A DNA stretch of 64,000 nucleotides from JACOTK01 sp963743945 (GCA_963743945.1 CAVURO010000011.1:40814-104813), one strand, 5' to 3'. Shown: positions 16,959-27,699, numbered from the stretch's first letter. Made by a program: numbers and translations. Notes: a model not told the origin generated them from the sequence alone.

Positions 16959-17344
16959 TGGACGGTGTCTCAAGCATTCAGGTTGTCCTGCGAGTGCTCA
17001 TCTCCTTGGTCGTGGTTGTGGCGTTGATGCTGGCCGTCTCCTCCTTCCTCAAGAGGGGTAGCGGCATCGCGGGCCTCGGCCGCAGGCACGGAGCGATCGA
17101 GGTCGTCGCTCGTCAGGGCCTCGGCAGAAACTCTTCGATCACCCTCGTGCGAGCGGGCAATCGAGCGCTTGTCCTGGGCGTCACCGAGAGCAACATCACC
17201 TTGCTCCTCGACAGCGACCCTGAAGATCTCATCGAAGAACCAGAGCCGCTAGGGACAGCGGCTCCGAGGATCCCACCGGGATCCTTTCCGACATGGAAGA
17301 ACCTCATCGATTCCATGCGGGACAGGACCGTACGCCGGTCCTGA
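16958..17344 (+). CDS. fliO: Flagellar biosynthetic protein FliO
   Basis: FliO helps assemble FliP in the export gate. The 128-residue product has one N-terminal membrane helix (VLISLVVVVALMLAVSSFL, about residues 12-30) and the conserved cytoplasmic segment (IEVVARQGLGRNSSITLVRA, followed by LVLGVTESNITLL). Position between fliN and fliP is canonical. The tail is variable. Confidence 0.88.
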   Translation: MDGVSSIQVVLRVLISLVVVVALMLAVSSFLKRGSGIAGLGRRHGAIEVVARQGLGRNSSITLVRAGNRALVLGVTESNITLLLDSDPEDLIEEPEPLGTAAPRIPPGSFPTWKNLIDSMRDRTVRRS

Positions 17345-17366
17345 ATCTCGTGCTCCCGGAGGAGCC

Positions 17367-18242
17367 GTGCAAGTCATCAGTCCCAATCGGACGAGCCATC
17401 GCGGCCCACCGTGCCTTCATGGATCCATGAAAGCCGTCCCCCTCGTGATCCTCGGGCTGGCCCTTGCCATCGGTCTGCTCGTCGGACCGAGTGCCGCACC
17501 GGCCGCCGCACAGACGACACCACCGACAAGCACCCAGACCCCCGTCCTCGCGGACGGTAAGCCTGTTGCCGACCCCGATGCCTCGCTCAGCCTGGATCTC
17601 GGCGACGTCAAGACCAAGCCGAGCCAAAGCGTCCTGATCATCCTGCTCCTCACCCTGCTCTCGGTCGCTCCCTCTCTGCTGATCATGATGACCAGCTTCA
17701 CCCGCATCGTGATCGTCTTCTCGCTGACCCGCAACGCCCTCGGCCTCCAAGGCATTCCACCCAATCAGGTGCTCGTCGGTCTGTCCCTCTTTCTCAGCCT
17801 GTTCATCATGGCCCCGACCTTCAAGGAGTTGAACGACAAAGCCCTCCAGCCATTGTTGGACGGAACGAAAACCCAGTCACAGGCATACGAGGCAGCAGTG
17901 CCTCCTCTACGCAAATTCATGTTGAAACAGACCAACGAAGGCGAGCTCGCCACCTTCGTGGCTGCCGGAACCGACAAACGCCCGGACACCCCCGAGGACG
18001 TCAGCATGACCTCACTCGTGCCGGCATTCATCCTCTCGGAGCTCAAGGCGGCCTTCATCATCGGGTTCATCATCTTCATCCCCTTCCTCGTCATCGACAT
18101 CGTGGTCAGCACCTCACTCATGTCGATGGGCATGATGATGCTGCCTCCCATGCTTGTGGCCCTTCCCTTCAAGCTGATGCTCTTCGTCATGGTCGATGGC
18201 TGGGACCTGATCGTTCGCTCACTCCTCACGAGCTTCAAATGA
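17367..18242 (+). CDS. fliP: Flagellar export gate protein FliP
   Basis: FliP is the core channel subunit of the export gate. The frame from GTG 17367, which has a GGAGGAG ribosome site 3 nt upstream, gives 291 residues. An ATG at 17427 would start directly at a signal-peptide-like helix (VPLVILGLALAIGLLVG) ending in APAAAQ and may be the real start. Family motifs include MMTSFTRIVIVFSLTRNALG, GIPPNQVLVGLSLFLSLF, TSLVPAFILSELKAAF and MLPPMLVALPFKLMLF. Confidence 0.95.
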   Translation: MQVISPNRTSHRGPPCLHGSMKAVPLVILGLALAIGLLVGPSAAPAAAQTTPPTSTQTPVLADGKPVADPDASLSLDLGDVKTKPSQSVLIILLLTLLSVAPSLLIMMTSFTRIVIVFSLTRNALGLQGIPPNQVLVGLSLFLSLFIMAPTFKELNDKALQPLLDGTKTQSQAYEAAVPPLRKFMLKQTNEGELATFVAAGTDKRPDTPEDVSMTSLVPAFILSELKAAFIIGFIIFIPFLVIDIVVSTSLMSMGMMMLPPMLVALPFKLMLFVMVDGWDLIVRSLLTSFK

Positions 18243-18279
18243 TCGGCATCAAGCCGGAGATCCCCCTCGAAAGGCCGTC

Positions 18280-18555
18280 ATGACCGACAGCAACATCATC
18301 GATATCGGGGTTCAGACCTTGCTGATCATCGCCAAGCTCGCGTCGCCCATCCTCATCGTCACCCTGGTCGTCGGCTTCGCGATCTCGCTCGTACAGTCGG
18401 TCACCCAGGTGCAGGAGATGACGCTGACCTTCGTTCCCAAGCTCATCGGGGTCGCTCTCGTCGTGATGATCTCCGGAAACTGGATGATGGCGGAGATCCT
18501 GGCCTTCACCCGTCACCTCTTCGAGCTCATACCGGCATTGCTGCAAAACGCATGA
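18280..18555 (+). CDS. fliQ: Flagellar export gate protein FliQ
   Basis: FliQ is a small gate subunit with two membrane helices. The 91-residue product has the family core (LIIAKLASPILIVTLVVG, SLVQSVTQVQEMTLTFVPKL) and the second helix around GVALVVMISGNWMM. Its TGA overlaps the fliR ATG. Confidence 0.95.
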   Translation: MTDSNIIDIGVQTLLIIAKLASPILIVTLVVGFAISLVQSVTQVQEMTLTFVPKLIGVALVVMISGNWMMAEILAFTRHLFELIPALLQNA

Positions 18556-19313
18556 CCCTCTCCCTGGCACCCGAGTTGTTGACCGGCTACCTGCTGGCGA
18601 TGGTGAGGGCCACGGCGTGGGTCCACGTCTGTCCCCCATTCGGACAACGAGCGATCCCTCGACAGGTGAAGGTCGGATTTGCTGCTGCCCTCGCGCTTGC
18701 GCTCGGCCCAAAGCCGGGCGTACAGAACGTACCCATGGAAACTGCGCCGCTCGTGACCTCGGCCCTGCTGCAGGTCGCAGTCGGCCTTGCCATGGGATTC
18801 ATCGCGCTCATGCTCTTCAGCGCGCTTCAGGCGGCGGGCAACATCATCGACATGGTCAGCGGCTTCACGATGGCCCAGTTGTTCGACCCTCTGAGCAGCG
18901 CTCCTGCCAGTGCGTTCGGTCGTTTCTACAATCTGCTCGCCGTTACCCTGCTGTTTGCGATTGACGGACATCTCATGCTCGTTCGGGGCTTCGTCAAATC
19001 ATTCGACGCGGCGCCACTGACGGAGATCAACATCAACGCCGTGGCCAAGCTGATGTCGTCCGACCTCAGCACCTTCTTCCTCGCGGCGGTGCAAACGGCA
19101 GCTCCCCTGATGGCGGCGCTCTTTCTCACCGAGATCACCCTCGGACTCCTCGCGCGGGCAGCCCCGCACCTCAACATCTTTCTGCTGGGGTTACCGATCA
19201 AGCTCCTGCTCACCGTGAGCCTCGCAGGCCTCGCCATCCCGCTTCTCCCCGGCGCGGTCAGCTCACTGCTGCGGCCCATGATTCGTCACGGTCTCCAGGT
19301 CGTGGGCGGCTAG
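18552..19313 (+). CDS. fliR: Flagellar export gate protein FliR
   Basis: FliR caps the FliP-FliQ-FliR helical gate. The 253-residue product has about six hydrophobic segments and the family markers: RATAWVHVCPPFGQRAIPRQ, the FMGFIALMLFSALQAAGNIID region and the C-terminal LNIFLLGLPIKLLLTVSLAG. It ends 7 nt before flhB. Confidence 0.95.
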   Translation: MTLSLAPELLTGYLLAMVRATAWVHVCPPFGQRAIPRQVKVGFAAALALALGPKPGVQNVPMETAPLVTSALLQVAVGLAMGFIALMLFSALQAAGNIIDMVSGFTMAQLFDPLSSAPASAFGRFYNLLAVTLLFAIDGHLMLVRGFVKSFDAAPLTEININAVAKLMSSDLSTFFLAAVQTAAPLMAALFLTEITLGLLARAAPHLNIFLLGLPIKLLLTVSLAGLAIPLLPGAVSSLLRPMIRHGLQVVGG

Positions 19314-19320
19314 ACACACC

Positions 19321-20472
19321 GTGAGCGACAAGAGCCAACGCACCGAGAAGCCCACGCCCAAGAAGAAACGGGAGTCCCGAAAGAAGGGGCAGGTCGCCAA
19401 ATCGCCCGATCTGGTGATGTGGCTCCAGATCCTCGCGACGACCTACTTGTTGCCCTGGACGATGAGATCCAGCATTGCCGTCATCCAGCGAACGATGGCA
19501 GGCCTCGAGCAGGCGGCAGTCAGCCTGGAGCCGGGCATCGCCATGCGCCTTTTCGGTGATGCACTGCTCGGTTCGGCGTTGGCCATCGCTCCGCTTGTCG
19601 GTGGCATGGTGGTGATCGGCGTCGTCGGAAACGTTGCGCAGGTGGGGCTCCTCCTCACTCCTGCATTGCTCCGTCCCAAGTCCGATCGAATCAATCCGTT
19701 CAAGGGAATCAAACGCCTGGTGTCACCCCATTCCCTCTGGGACGCCGGGAAGGTGCTGCTCAAGGTCATGGCTCTCGTCGCGGTCGCATGGCCGACGCTC
19801 AACAGCGTCACACAGCAGACGATCGCCATGGACCGCCCGTCCATGTACGCCATATTGCCCATCGTCGGCGAGGCGACCATCATCATCTGGCGCAATGCTG
19901 CCTGGATGGGCCTGATCCTTGCCGCGGTCGACTACGCGATCCAGAAGCGACGAACCATGACGAGCATGAAGATGACAAAGCAGGAGATCAAGGACGAGAA
20001 CCGCATGTCGGAAGGCGACCCACAGGTGAAGGCCGAGATCAGGCATCGCCGGGAGCAGATCAGTCGCAATCGCATGATCAACGCCGTTGCCGGGGCCAAT
20101 GTCGTCATCGTCAACCCCACCCATGTGGCCGTCGCAATCCTCTACGACCCGGGAAGCCGGGCGCCTTGCGTGGTTGCAAAGGGCATGGGGGTCGTAGCGG
20201 GCAAGATCCGTGAACAAGCCGAGCTCCACCAGGTCCCGATCGTTCACGAGCCACCCCTTGCCCGAGCGATCAACGCCTCGTGTGAACTCGGCCAGGCGAT
20301 TCCGGCCGAGCTCTACGAGGCCGTCGCCCAGGTGCTCGCCTTCGTCTTCGCCCTGGGCACGCGTCAGGGGTTCAGCAGAGTCTTCGAGCTTCCCGCGCAT
20401 CTCAAGCCCAAGGTGGGAGCCGACGGTGAACTGGTCCAGGCTGAGAAGTTGGGCCACCGAGCTCGCACCTGA
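19321..20472 (+). CDS. flhB: Flagellar export switch protein FlhB
   Basis: FlhB switches export specificity after autocleavage. The 383-residue product begins SDKSQRTEKPTPKKKRESRK, the family start, has four membrane segments between about residues 35 and 210, and carries the cleavage motif NPTH at residues 265-268 (VVIVNPTHVAVAILYD). The cytoplasmic domain ends with VAQVLAFVFALGTR. The start is GTG. A 150-nt gap with a sigma-28-like promoter separates it from flhA. Confidence 0.96.
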   Translation: MSDKSQRTEKPTPKKKRESRKKGQVAKSPDLVMWLQILATTYLLPWTMRSSIAVIQRTMAGLEQAAVSLEPGIAMRLFGDALLGSALAIAPLVGGMVVIGVVGNVAQVGLLLTPALLRPKSDRINPFKGIKRLVSPHSLWDAGKVLLKVMALVAVAWPTLNSVTQQTIAMDRPSMYAILPIVGEATIIIWRNAAWMGLILAAVDYAIQKRRTMTSMKMTKQEIKDENRMSEGDPQVKAEIRHRREQISRNRMINAVAGANVVIVNPTHVAVAILYDPGSRAPCVVAKGMGVVAGKIREQAELHQVPIVHEPPLARAINASCELGQAIPAELYEAVAQVLAFVFALGTRQGFSRVFELPAHLKPKVGADGELVQAEKLGHRART

Positions 20473-20532
20473 GGGCCGAGACGTCGATGAACAGCAGGCG
20501 CAGACCTCGGGCCATCGGACCGGGTCGGCGCG

Positions 20533-20560
20533 CTCAAGTCATCTCCGGAGTTGCCGATAG
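20533..20560 (+). promoter_or_regulatory. Sigma-28-like promoter upstream of flhA
   Basis: CTCAA (20533-20537), 15-nt spacer, GCCGATAG (20553-20560). The -10 half differs from the textbook GCCGATAA by one base, making this the best match in the window. The predicted leader to the flhA GTG is about 60 nt. Confidence 0.65.
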
Positions 20561-20625
20561 GGAACTGTCACCAGGACGGTGATCGATTCGAGTCGGCCAC
20601 GGAGAGGCAGAACCCGTGAGGTCTC

Positions 20626-22641
20626 GTGAGTCCGAGCCGTCTTGGTCAGATAGGTGTTCCCGCCGCCATCATCACCTCGGTTGTGATGATGGTTGTGCCG
20701 CTGCCTGCAGCGATACTCGACTTCCTCCTCGTGATGAACCTTGCGGGGGCGGTCCTCATCCTCCTGGTGAGCATGTCGGTCAACCGCGCCCTGGACTTCT
20801 CGATCTTTCCCTCGGTGCTGCTCATCGCCACCATGTTCCGGCTCTCGCTCAATGTCAGCGCAACTCGTCTGGTGCTGCTCCACGGGGATGCCGGCAACGT
20901 CATCGAGTCGTTCGGTCACTTCGTCATCGGTGGCTCGATCATCGTCGGACTGGTGATATTCCTGATCCTCCTGGTGATCCAGTTCGTCGTCATCACCAAC
21001 GGCGCAGGGCGAGTGGCCGAGGTGGAGCGCGCTTCACCCTGGATGCGATGCCCGGCAAGCAGATGGCGATCGACGCCGATCTCAACTCCGGGCTCATCGA
21101 TGAGGACCAGGCACGAACCCGCCGGAAGGAGGTTTCGGAGGAAGCCGACTTCTACGGAGCGATGGACGGTGCATCCAAGTTCGTGAAGGGCGATGCGATG
21201 GCCGCAGTCGTCATCACGATGATCAATCTCTTCGGTGGCTTCATCATCGGCGTCGTGCAGCGAGGCATGAGCATCAGTGAGGCCATCGACAAGTACAGCC
21301 TGCTCAGCGTCGGCGACGGTCTCGTCTCACAGATCCCGGCGCTCCTGATCTCGGTCGCATCAGGTCTGATCGTCACCAGAGCGGCCTCCGAGAACGACAT
21401 GGGCAGTGATCTGCTCTCACAGTTCGGGCGCCAGACTCGAACCTTGCGGATCGCGAGTGTCGCCATCGGGGCAATGGCGATCATCCCCGGACTCCCGAAG
21501 CTCCCGTTCGCCCTCGTCGGGGGACTTCTCTGGTTTGCGTCAACCCGCCACAAGCACGACGAACTCCCCGATCCCGATATCGAGAAGGTCGAACCTGCCT
21601 CGTCGAAGGACACGCCGGAGCGACTGGCCTCCGACATGCGAGTCGAGCCACTGGAGCTCGAGATCGCCTACGACCTCATGGACATGGTCGACACCGAACG
21701 TGGTGGCGACCTCCTCGATCGGGTGCGCTCACTCCGTCGTAAGGTCGCCATGGATCTCGGAATCGTCATCCCACCCGTCCGAACGAGGGACAACGTCGAC
21801 CTTCCCGCCGGCACCTACGCCATCCGGGTTCATGGCGTCGAGATCGGGCGGGGCGAGGCGCCCCACGGCATGGCGCTGCTGATCGGCGACAACCTCCACG
21901 GCTTTCCCGGAAGATCCACGCACGAGCCGGTCTTCAACATGGCTGCGACGTGGATCCCGGCGGAGCTCAGCTCGCAGGCCGAGCTCGCGGGTGAGACGGT
22001 GGTCGATCGGTCGTCCGTCGTCACAACCCACCTGGCCGAGATCGTCCGCCTCCACGCCTCTCGACTGCTCAGCCGCCAGGACGTGAAGCTGCTGGTCGAT
22101 CTGGTCCGTTCGAGCGACCCCGCCGTCACCGACGAGCTCGGAACCGCCCAGGTGTCACTCGCCGAGGTTCAACGGGTCCTGCAGGCCCTCCTGGACGAGC
22201 AGGTCGCCATCCGTGACCTTGTTCGCATCCTCGAGGCGATCAGCGAACGGGCCAGGGTGACCAAGGAACCCGAGGCACTCGTCGAGGCAGCCCGACAGGC
22301 GCTGGGTCCGGCCATCTCGGCTGCTCACGCGAGCTCAGGTCGTCTCCCCATCATCACCATCGAACCTCTCGTCGAGCACGCGCTCGTGGAAACCCTTCGA
22401 TCCGGCGAGTCCGGAAGCTTCCTCGCGTTGGACCCCGAGACAACGGAACGGTTCATCAACGAGGTCGCAGCCGCTTCGCACCTTTGCGAGCAACGTGGCG
22501 AACAACCCGTGTTGGTCTGCGCCGGCCAACTTCGCCCGGCTGTGCATCGGCTCCTGAGGGCGATCATACCCAACCTTCCGATTCTCTCGTACACCGAGCT
22601 CGGCACACAGCTTCAGCTCGAAAACGTGGGGGTGGTGAACC

Positions 22642-22664
<23 letters not shown>
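20626..22664 (+). CDS. flhA: Flagellar export protein FlhA, interrupted by a one-base frameshift
   Basis: FlhA forms the nonameric export ring. The N-terminal part (from GTG 20626: LGQIGVPAAIITS, VNRALDFSIFPSVLLIATMF, ITNGAGRVAEV) lies in one frame. The rest (ARFTLDAMPGKQMAIDADL, then the long cytoplasmic domain with VRTRDNVDLPAGTYAIRVHG) lies in another. The family reads VAEV-x-ARFTLDAMPGKQM. Here the codon between V and A has only two bases (GA, 21025-21026), so one base is missing. Restored length would be about 679 residues, normal for FlhA. No slippery heptamer is visible, so I read this as an indel error or a true mutation, not programmed frameshifting. Confidence 0.9.
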
Positions 22665-23848
<1,184 letters not shown>

Positions 23849-23857
23849 GTTTCACGT

Positions 23858-24502
23858 ATGACGACCGTGACCCATGTGAGCTGGCCGGCGATCAACTCGC
23901 TGCTCGAGCTCCAGTCCCCCCACTATGCGGGATGGTTGTCGTCCCGCCTCGAGGACCTCCGGGATTCAACGCTGACCGTCTCCGCTCCGTCAACCCCCAC
24001 CATCCCGACTCTCTTCTCGGACATCGGCAAACCGGTCGTCCTCCAGTGGACCACCAGCCGTGGAGTCTGCGACGTCCTCGGGACGGTTGTGGCCGTTGAG
24101 CGAACACCCCTCCCTCTGTGGATCGTCCGCGCCGACAAGGAGCCCAGCCTCCACCAGCGCCGGAACTTCGCGCGCCTGGCCGTCGCGCTGCCGATCGTTC
24201 TGGTGAACGCGGAAGGAAGGCAGACGCGTGTCACCACGATGGACTTCAGCGAGGGGGGAATGAGCTGTGCCCTTCCCCCGGACGAACCCGTCCTGGCCGG
24301 CGACCGTCTCGAGGCCTTCGTGGGCGTCGGCGATTGGCTCTTCATGACCACTGCCGTTGTGGTGCGCAGCCAGGTCAGCGCCGGCAAAGGTCTCACCGCC
24401 AGCTTCCGATTCGAGGGCCTGCATCGGCGCGACGCCGACCGGGTGCGGCATTTCATCTTCAACGAACAACTTCGCCGGCGTGCTCTCGATCGTTCACGAT
24501 GA
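23858..24502 (+). CDS. PilZ-domain protein, YcgR-like flagellar brake candidate
   Basis: The 214-residue product has an N-terminal YcgR-like domain (about residues 1-100) and a C-terminal PilZ domain. The c-di-GMP contacts are present: the arginine motif HQRRNFARL (RxxxR, about residue 101) and DFSEGGMSC (D/N-x-S-x2-G, about 128). YcgR-type proteins bind the motor when c-di-GMP is high and slow swimming. Its position at the end of the flagellar block supports that role here; the target is inference. It overlaps the next gene by 4 nt. Confidence 0.85.
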   Translation: MTTVTHVSWPAINSLLELQSPHYAGWLSSRLEDLRDSTLTVSAPSTPTIPTLFSDIGKPVVLQWTTSRGVCDVLGTVVAVERTPLPLWIVRADKEPSLHQRRNFARLAVALPIVLVNAEGRQTRVTTMDFSEGGMSCALPPDEPVLAGDRLEAFVGVGDWLFMTTAVVVRSQVSAGKGLTASFRFEGLHRRDADRVRHFIFNEQLRRRALDRSR

Positions 24503-24945
24503 TGGACGCACACCTGAGCTACTCGATCAGTCTCCTTCTCTCCCTTGCCCTGTGGTGGGGCTCGATGCGAGCCACACTCAGCGGCGACATCGATCTCCTG
24601 GCTTCGGGACTGCGATTTGTGACGGCATTCGTACTGGCCAGAGTGGCTGTGGGCCTGATCAATCACCTCCTGAACGGCTACCACCAGGATGCACGCGGTC
24701 GGGACCCGCGGAACGCGTCGGACCGACCGGCTCGGACGTCGGTGGACCAACGTGCAGAACAATTCGAGGTACCGGGCTCAACGGGTCGGAGAAGCACCGA
24801 CCGGGACGTGCCGCCGGCCGCCGCCATGGACGCCGCCACGGCCTCAGCCGCCATCTCGAACCTCCTGAGCGAACCTGCACAGCTCCCGGGCGAGGACAAC
24901 CATGGGGAGCCCGGGGAGGAGGACCACGAATCGATGCCCGGATGA
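24499..24945 (+). CDS. Small membrane protein of unknown function
   Basis: The ATG overlaps the PilZ stop (ATGATG/TGA), giving 148 residues. Two hydrophobic helices (YSISLLLSLALWWG and LRFVTAFVLARVAVGLI) occupy residues about 7-60, followed by a hydrophilic, disordered-looking Asp/Arg/Pro-rich tail. I do not recognise a family. Coupling to the PilZ gene and position at the operon end suggest a motility-related membrane role, but the sequence does not show which. Confidence 0.55.
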   Translation: MMDAHLSYSISLLLSLALWWGSMRATLSGDIDLLASGLRFVTAFVLARVAVGLINHLLNGYHQDARGRDPRNASDRPARTSVDQRAEQFEVPGSTGRRSTDRDVPPAAAMDAATASAAISNLLSEPAQLPGEDNHGEPGEEDHESMPG

Positions 24946-24958
24946 GCGGGTCCCAGAC

Positions 24959-24983
24959 TCCTCGGTTGACCGCAAACCGAGGA
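24959..24983. terminator. Hairpin between convergent operons
   Basis: A perfect 9-bp stem (TCCTCGGTT/AACCGAGGA) with a 7-nt loop lies between the end of the flagellar block and the converging chemotaxis operon. It could terminate both, although T-tracts are absent. Confidence 0.55.
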
Positions 24984-25002
24984 TCAGGGACGTCTCACGG
25001 AC

Positions 25003-25507
25003 TCAGACCAGCAGCAAGGAGACGTTGCCCGACCCGTAGCCGGTGATCGTCGCCGCGAAGTCCCGTCGCATCGAAGGCGTGGCCATGGCCTTTACCACTG
25101 CCTCGGGAAGATCACCGGGAATCACGTGGACCCTGCCGAGACGCAGGTGCGGCGACGTCGAGCTGTTCAACAGGCGAGAGATGATGTTGACGACTTCCGA
25201 ATAGTTGTCGAGGAGGTTGTCGGGCAACTCGTGGCGCCGGATGCTCTCCTTCGCCGCGGCGGCGGGAATCATCGACAGGGCTGCGCCGGAGAAGCAGGCA
25301 AAGGGATGATCGGCAAGACACAGGGCAACGAGTGCATCGTCGTCGTCGATGTACTCCGCGATGACGCCTCTGATGTTGTCCTCGTCGTCGAAACACCAGC
25401 GGTGTGGTCTTGTCCACGGCCACACCCGTCCCGACGAGGTCCTTCAGGAGGTCACGCACGCCTTCTTGAATGGGTAGAGGTATTTCTCCGTTCATGGCAT
25501 CCATCAT
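25003..25507 (-). CDS. CheX/CheC-like protein, interrupted by a one-base frameshift
   Basis: The first ~38 residues (IPLPIQEGVRDLLKDLVG, DKTTPLVF) and the rest (DDEDNIRGVIAEYIDDDD, then PDNLLDNYSEVVNIISRLLN) lie in frames one base apart. They join at the GTG TTT C GAC point near 25388-25392, where one C is surplus. The joined ~167-residue protein has the size and beta-alpha pattern of CheX/CheC proteins, with an E-x2-N-like SEVVNIISRLL segment in the place of the phosphatase helix. It is the last gene of the cheY-cheR-cheX-cheY operon. It may be a second CheY-P phosphatase or an inactive paralogue. Confidence 0.55.
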
Positions 25508-25541
25508 CTCTTCAATCTTGTTGGATCAGACCACATCGGCG

Positions 25542-25904
25542 CTACTTGACGGCCAAAGTCAGCACTTCCTGGAATGACTCGACGGTGAACGGTTTCGCAA
25601 TGAAGAAGAGGGCCCCGTTCAACACCGCCTTCTGACGCATATCAGGGGTGGATTCCGAGGTTACGAATCCAAAGTCAACGTTAATCTTTTCAGCCCGCAA
25701 TGCCTGAAGCAGTTCAATGCCAGTCATCTCCGGCATGTTCCAGTCGGCAAGCACCAGATCGGGACAATGCTCCTTGATCGCCGCCAGAGCTTCGAGACCA
25801 TTGGCGGCCTCACGAAGATTATTGTCACCATAGCCGGCCTTCTTCAGGACACGTGCGACGATCATGCGCATCGCCTTGCTGTCATCAACGATCAAAATGT
25901 CCAC
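25542..25904 (-). CDS. cheY: Chemotaxis response regulator CheY
   Basis: This 120-residue single REC domain has the acidic pair (IVDDSKAMRM), the phospho-accepting Asp in LVLADWNMPEMTG, the switch Ser/Thr in GFVTSESTP and the conserved Lys in FIAKPF. It has no output domain, so it should act on the FliM/FliN switch. It lies between two CheX-like genes. Confidence 0.92.
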   Translation of the reverse strand: MDILIVDDSKAMRMIVARVLKKAGYGDNNLREAANGLEALAAIKEHCPDLVLADWNMPEMTGIELLQALRAEKINVDFGFVTSESTPDMRQKAVLNGALFFIAKPFTVESFQEVLTLAVK

Positions 25905-25951
25905 GTCATTTGCCTTCCGCTGTTCGCCTTGCCTGTCGACCGGACGACGCC

Positions 25952-26404
25952 CTACTCGTCCTTGGCAACGATCAGGATGGTGAAGATCTCACCGTTGCTG
26001 CGGAAAGCAAGGTTGCTCACAACCTTGCTTCCCGGAATGCTGAAGGCGAGTTCCAGGCCACCGGTGACCACCGGCAACGAGAGCTTCGCATGGCCGTCTA
26101 CCAGCGCCTTCAGGTTGCCCCCGGCGATGTTGGCGAGCTCGCCCATGGCATCGTGGACCTCGGCGCCCTCGATCTCGTCCGGATCCATCTCGAGCATCGC
26201 ACCGGCGAACTGCCCGGCCAGGGTCTCGGCACACAGCACGGTCAGCACGCCTTCCCAGTCGCCGCTGATCTGCACGTTCGCGCTCAGCATCCGGCTCTCA
26301 CTCTTGAGCTCACCACCCGCGCCGACGAACTCGGCATCGATGCCCAGCATCGACGTCCAGATGTCACTGACGATCTGTATGATGTCTTCTTCTTGAATAT
26401 CCAT
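25952..26404 (-). CDS. cheX: CheX-family CheY-P phosphatase
   Basis: The 150-residue product has a CheX/CheC fold pattern. The signature helix reads EVHDAMGELANIAGGNLKAL, containing the E-x2-N dyad (E of GELANI and N) used to hydrolyse the CheY aspartyl phosphate. The N-terminal half (VQISGDWEGVLTVLCAETLA) matches the family. It lies 6 nt from cheR and next to cheY, so signal termination on CheY is the likely role. Confidence 0.85.
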   Translation of the reverse strand: MDIQEEDIIQIVSDIWTSMLGIDAEFVGAGGELKSESRMLSANVQISGDWEGVLTVLCAETLAGQFAGAMLEMDPDEIEGAEVHDAMGELANIAGGNLKALVDGHAKLSLPVVTGGLELAFSIPGSKVVSNLAFRSNGEIFTILIVAKDE

Positions 26405-26409
26405 GGGAA

Positions 26410-27270
26410 CTATTCCAATCTCTTCGGTTTGTAGTAGACCGCCTTGTCATACGTCATACGTTCAAATCCGCTGTCAAGATTCATCGTCGTCTCTCCATTA
26501 CCCAATAGCAGGGTTCCATCTCTGGCCATTGAGCGGGCGACCTTTGCCAAGATGGATCGCTTGGTATCCAAGTCGAAATAGATCAACACGTTTCGGAGCA
26601 GGATGAGATCAAACTGTGGGAGAGCCGGCCATTCAGCGGCAAGATTGCACGGCAGGAACGTCACCATCTCTCGGATGTCTTCGCGAATGACCCACCGGGT
26701 TCCGACATGGCGAAAGTACTTCACCAGCAGGGTGGCCGGGAGACCGCGATTGACCTCGATCTGGCTGAACTCCCCACGCTTGGCTGCATCCAGAACGTCC
26801 CGTGAGATGTCCGTGCCGAACATGCGGATGTCCCAGTCGTGGAGCTCCGGAAAGCACTCCCGAAGGATCATCGCCACGCTGTAGGGTTCCTGGCCGCTGG
26901 AGCTGGCGGCAGACCAGATGTTCAACGTCCTTCGATCCTGCCGGCGCTTGATCAGATCGGGAACGATCTCGACCCGAAGCGCTTCGAAGGCGGGGGCGTC
27001 ACGAAAGAAGAGGGTCTCGTTCGTGGTCATCGCCTCGACGATCTCCTGATGCACCGGCCCGGTCCGCTGGGCGCGGGCACGACGCAGAAATGCGTCGACC
27101 GAAGAGTCCCCGGCCTTGCGTGCCAGAGATCGCAGACGAGCCTCGACCAGATAGGCCTTGGTCGGTTCCAGCACGATGGCGGCCTGTTGGTGGATCAGCG
27201 TACGCACGAACTCGAAGGCGTCGTTGCTGAGGGTGGTGGGCTCTCCCACCACGACTGATGTTGCATCCAT
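26410..27270 (-). CDS. cheR: Chemoreceptor methyltransferase CheR
   Basis: CheR methylates receptor glutamates using SAM. The 286-residue product has the N-terminal helical domain (about 1-90) with MTTNETLFFRD, then the SAM-binding domain with LNIWSAASSSGQEPYSVAMI, FGTDISRDVLDAAKRG, and the FDLILLRNVLIYFD segment. It is a normal-length CheR without a C-terminal TPR tail. It starts 8 nt after the upstream cheY. Confidence 0.95.
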   Translation of the reverse strand: MDATSVVVGEPTTLSNDAFEFVRTLIHQQAAIVLEPTKAYLVEARLRSLARKAGDSSVDAFLRRARAQRTGPVHQEIVEAMTTNETLFFRDAPAFEALRVEIVPDLIKRRQDRRTLNIWSAASSSGQEPYSVAMILRECFPELHDWDIRMFGTDISRDVLDAAKRGEFSQIEVNRGLPATLLVKYFRHVGTRWVIREDIREMVTFLPCNLAAEWPALPQFDLILLRNVLIYFDLDTKRSILAKVARSMARDGTLLLGNGETTMNLDSGFERMTYDKAVYYKPKRLE

Positions 27271-27277
27271 CCGGGTT

Positions 27278-27646
27278 CTACGCCCCCAGGCCCACGAGCT
27301 CGAGCTTGTCCATGATCATCGAACGATCGAAGGGCTTCATGGCGTACTCGTCGGCGCCGGCGGCAAGCGCTTCGGTCACGTTCCCCAGATCGGTCTCCGA
27401 TGTCACCATGAGAATCCGGGTGTCGGCATAACGAGGGTTCGAACGCACGGCGAGGATGAACTCCAATCCGTTCATGACCGGCATGTTCCAATCGACCAGT
27501 GCGAGATCGATCGCGCCCACCTGCTGGAGGAGTTCGAGCGCCTCCTGACCGTTCTCGGCCTCATAGGTTTCAAAACCGAGCTCACGCATGATCCTCGACA
27601 GGATCATGCGCATCGCTCGGGAGTCATCGACCACCAAAGCATTCAC
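27278..27646 (-). CDS. cheY: Chemotaxis response regulator CheY (second copy)
   Basis: A single REC domain: VVDDSRAMRMIL acidic pair, LALVDWNMPVMNG phospho-acceptor, LMVTSETDLG switch region, YAMKPFD lysine. I place the start at GTG 27646, with GGGAG about 9 nt upstream, giving 122 residues. The longer open frame adds a non-conserved Arg-rich extension. It is the first gene of cheY-cheR-cheX-cheY-cheX-like and has a sigma-28-like promoter about 55 nt upstream. Confidence 0.93.
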   Translation of the reverse strand: MNALVVDDSRAMRMILSRIMRELGFETYEAENGQEALELLQQVGAIDLALVDWNMPVMNGLEFILAVRSNPRYADTRILMVTSETDLGNVTEALAAGADEYAMKPFDRSMIMDKLELVGLGA

Positions 27647-27699
27647 GTTCGTTTGCTCCCTTCCATGCCACCCATTGCGCCGCCTGCGTTCACCCACTG

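Noticed and set aside
21015..21040. Programmed frameshifting in flhA
   Set aside because: No slippery heptamer or downstream structure is visible at the junction, and FlhA is not known to need a frame switch. A missing base is simpler.
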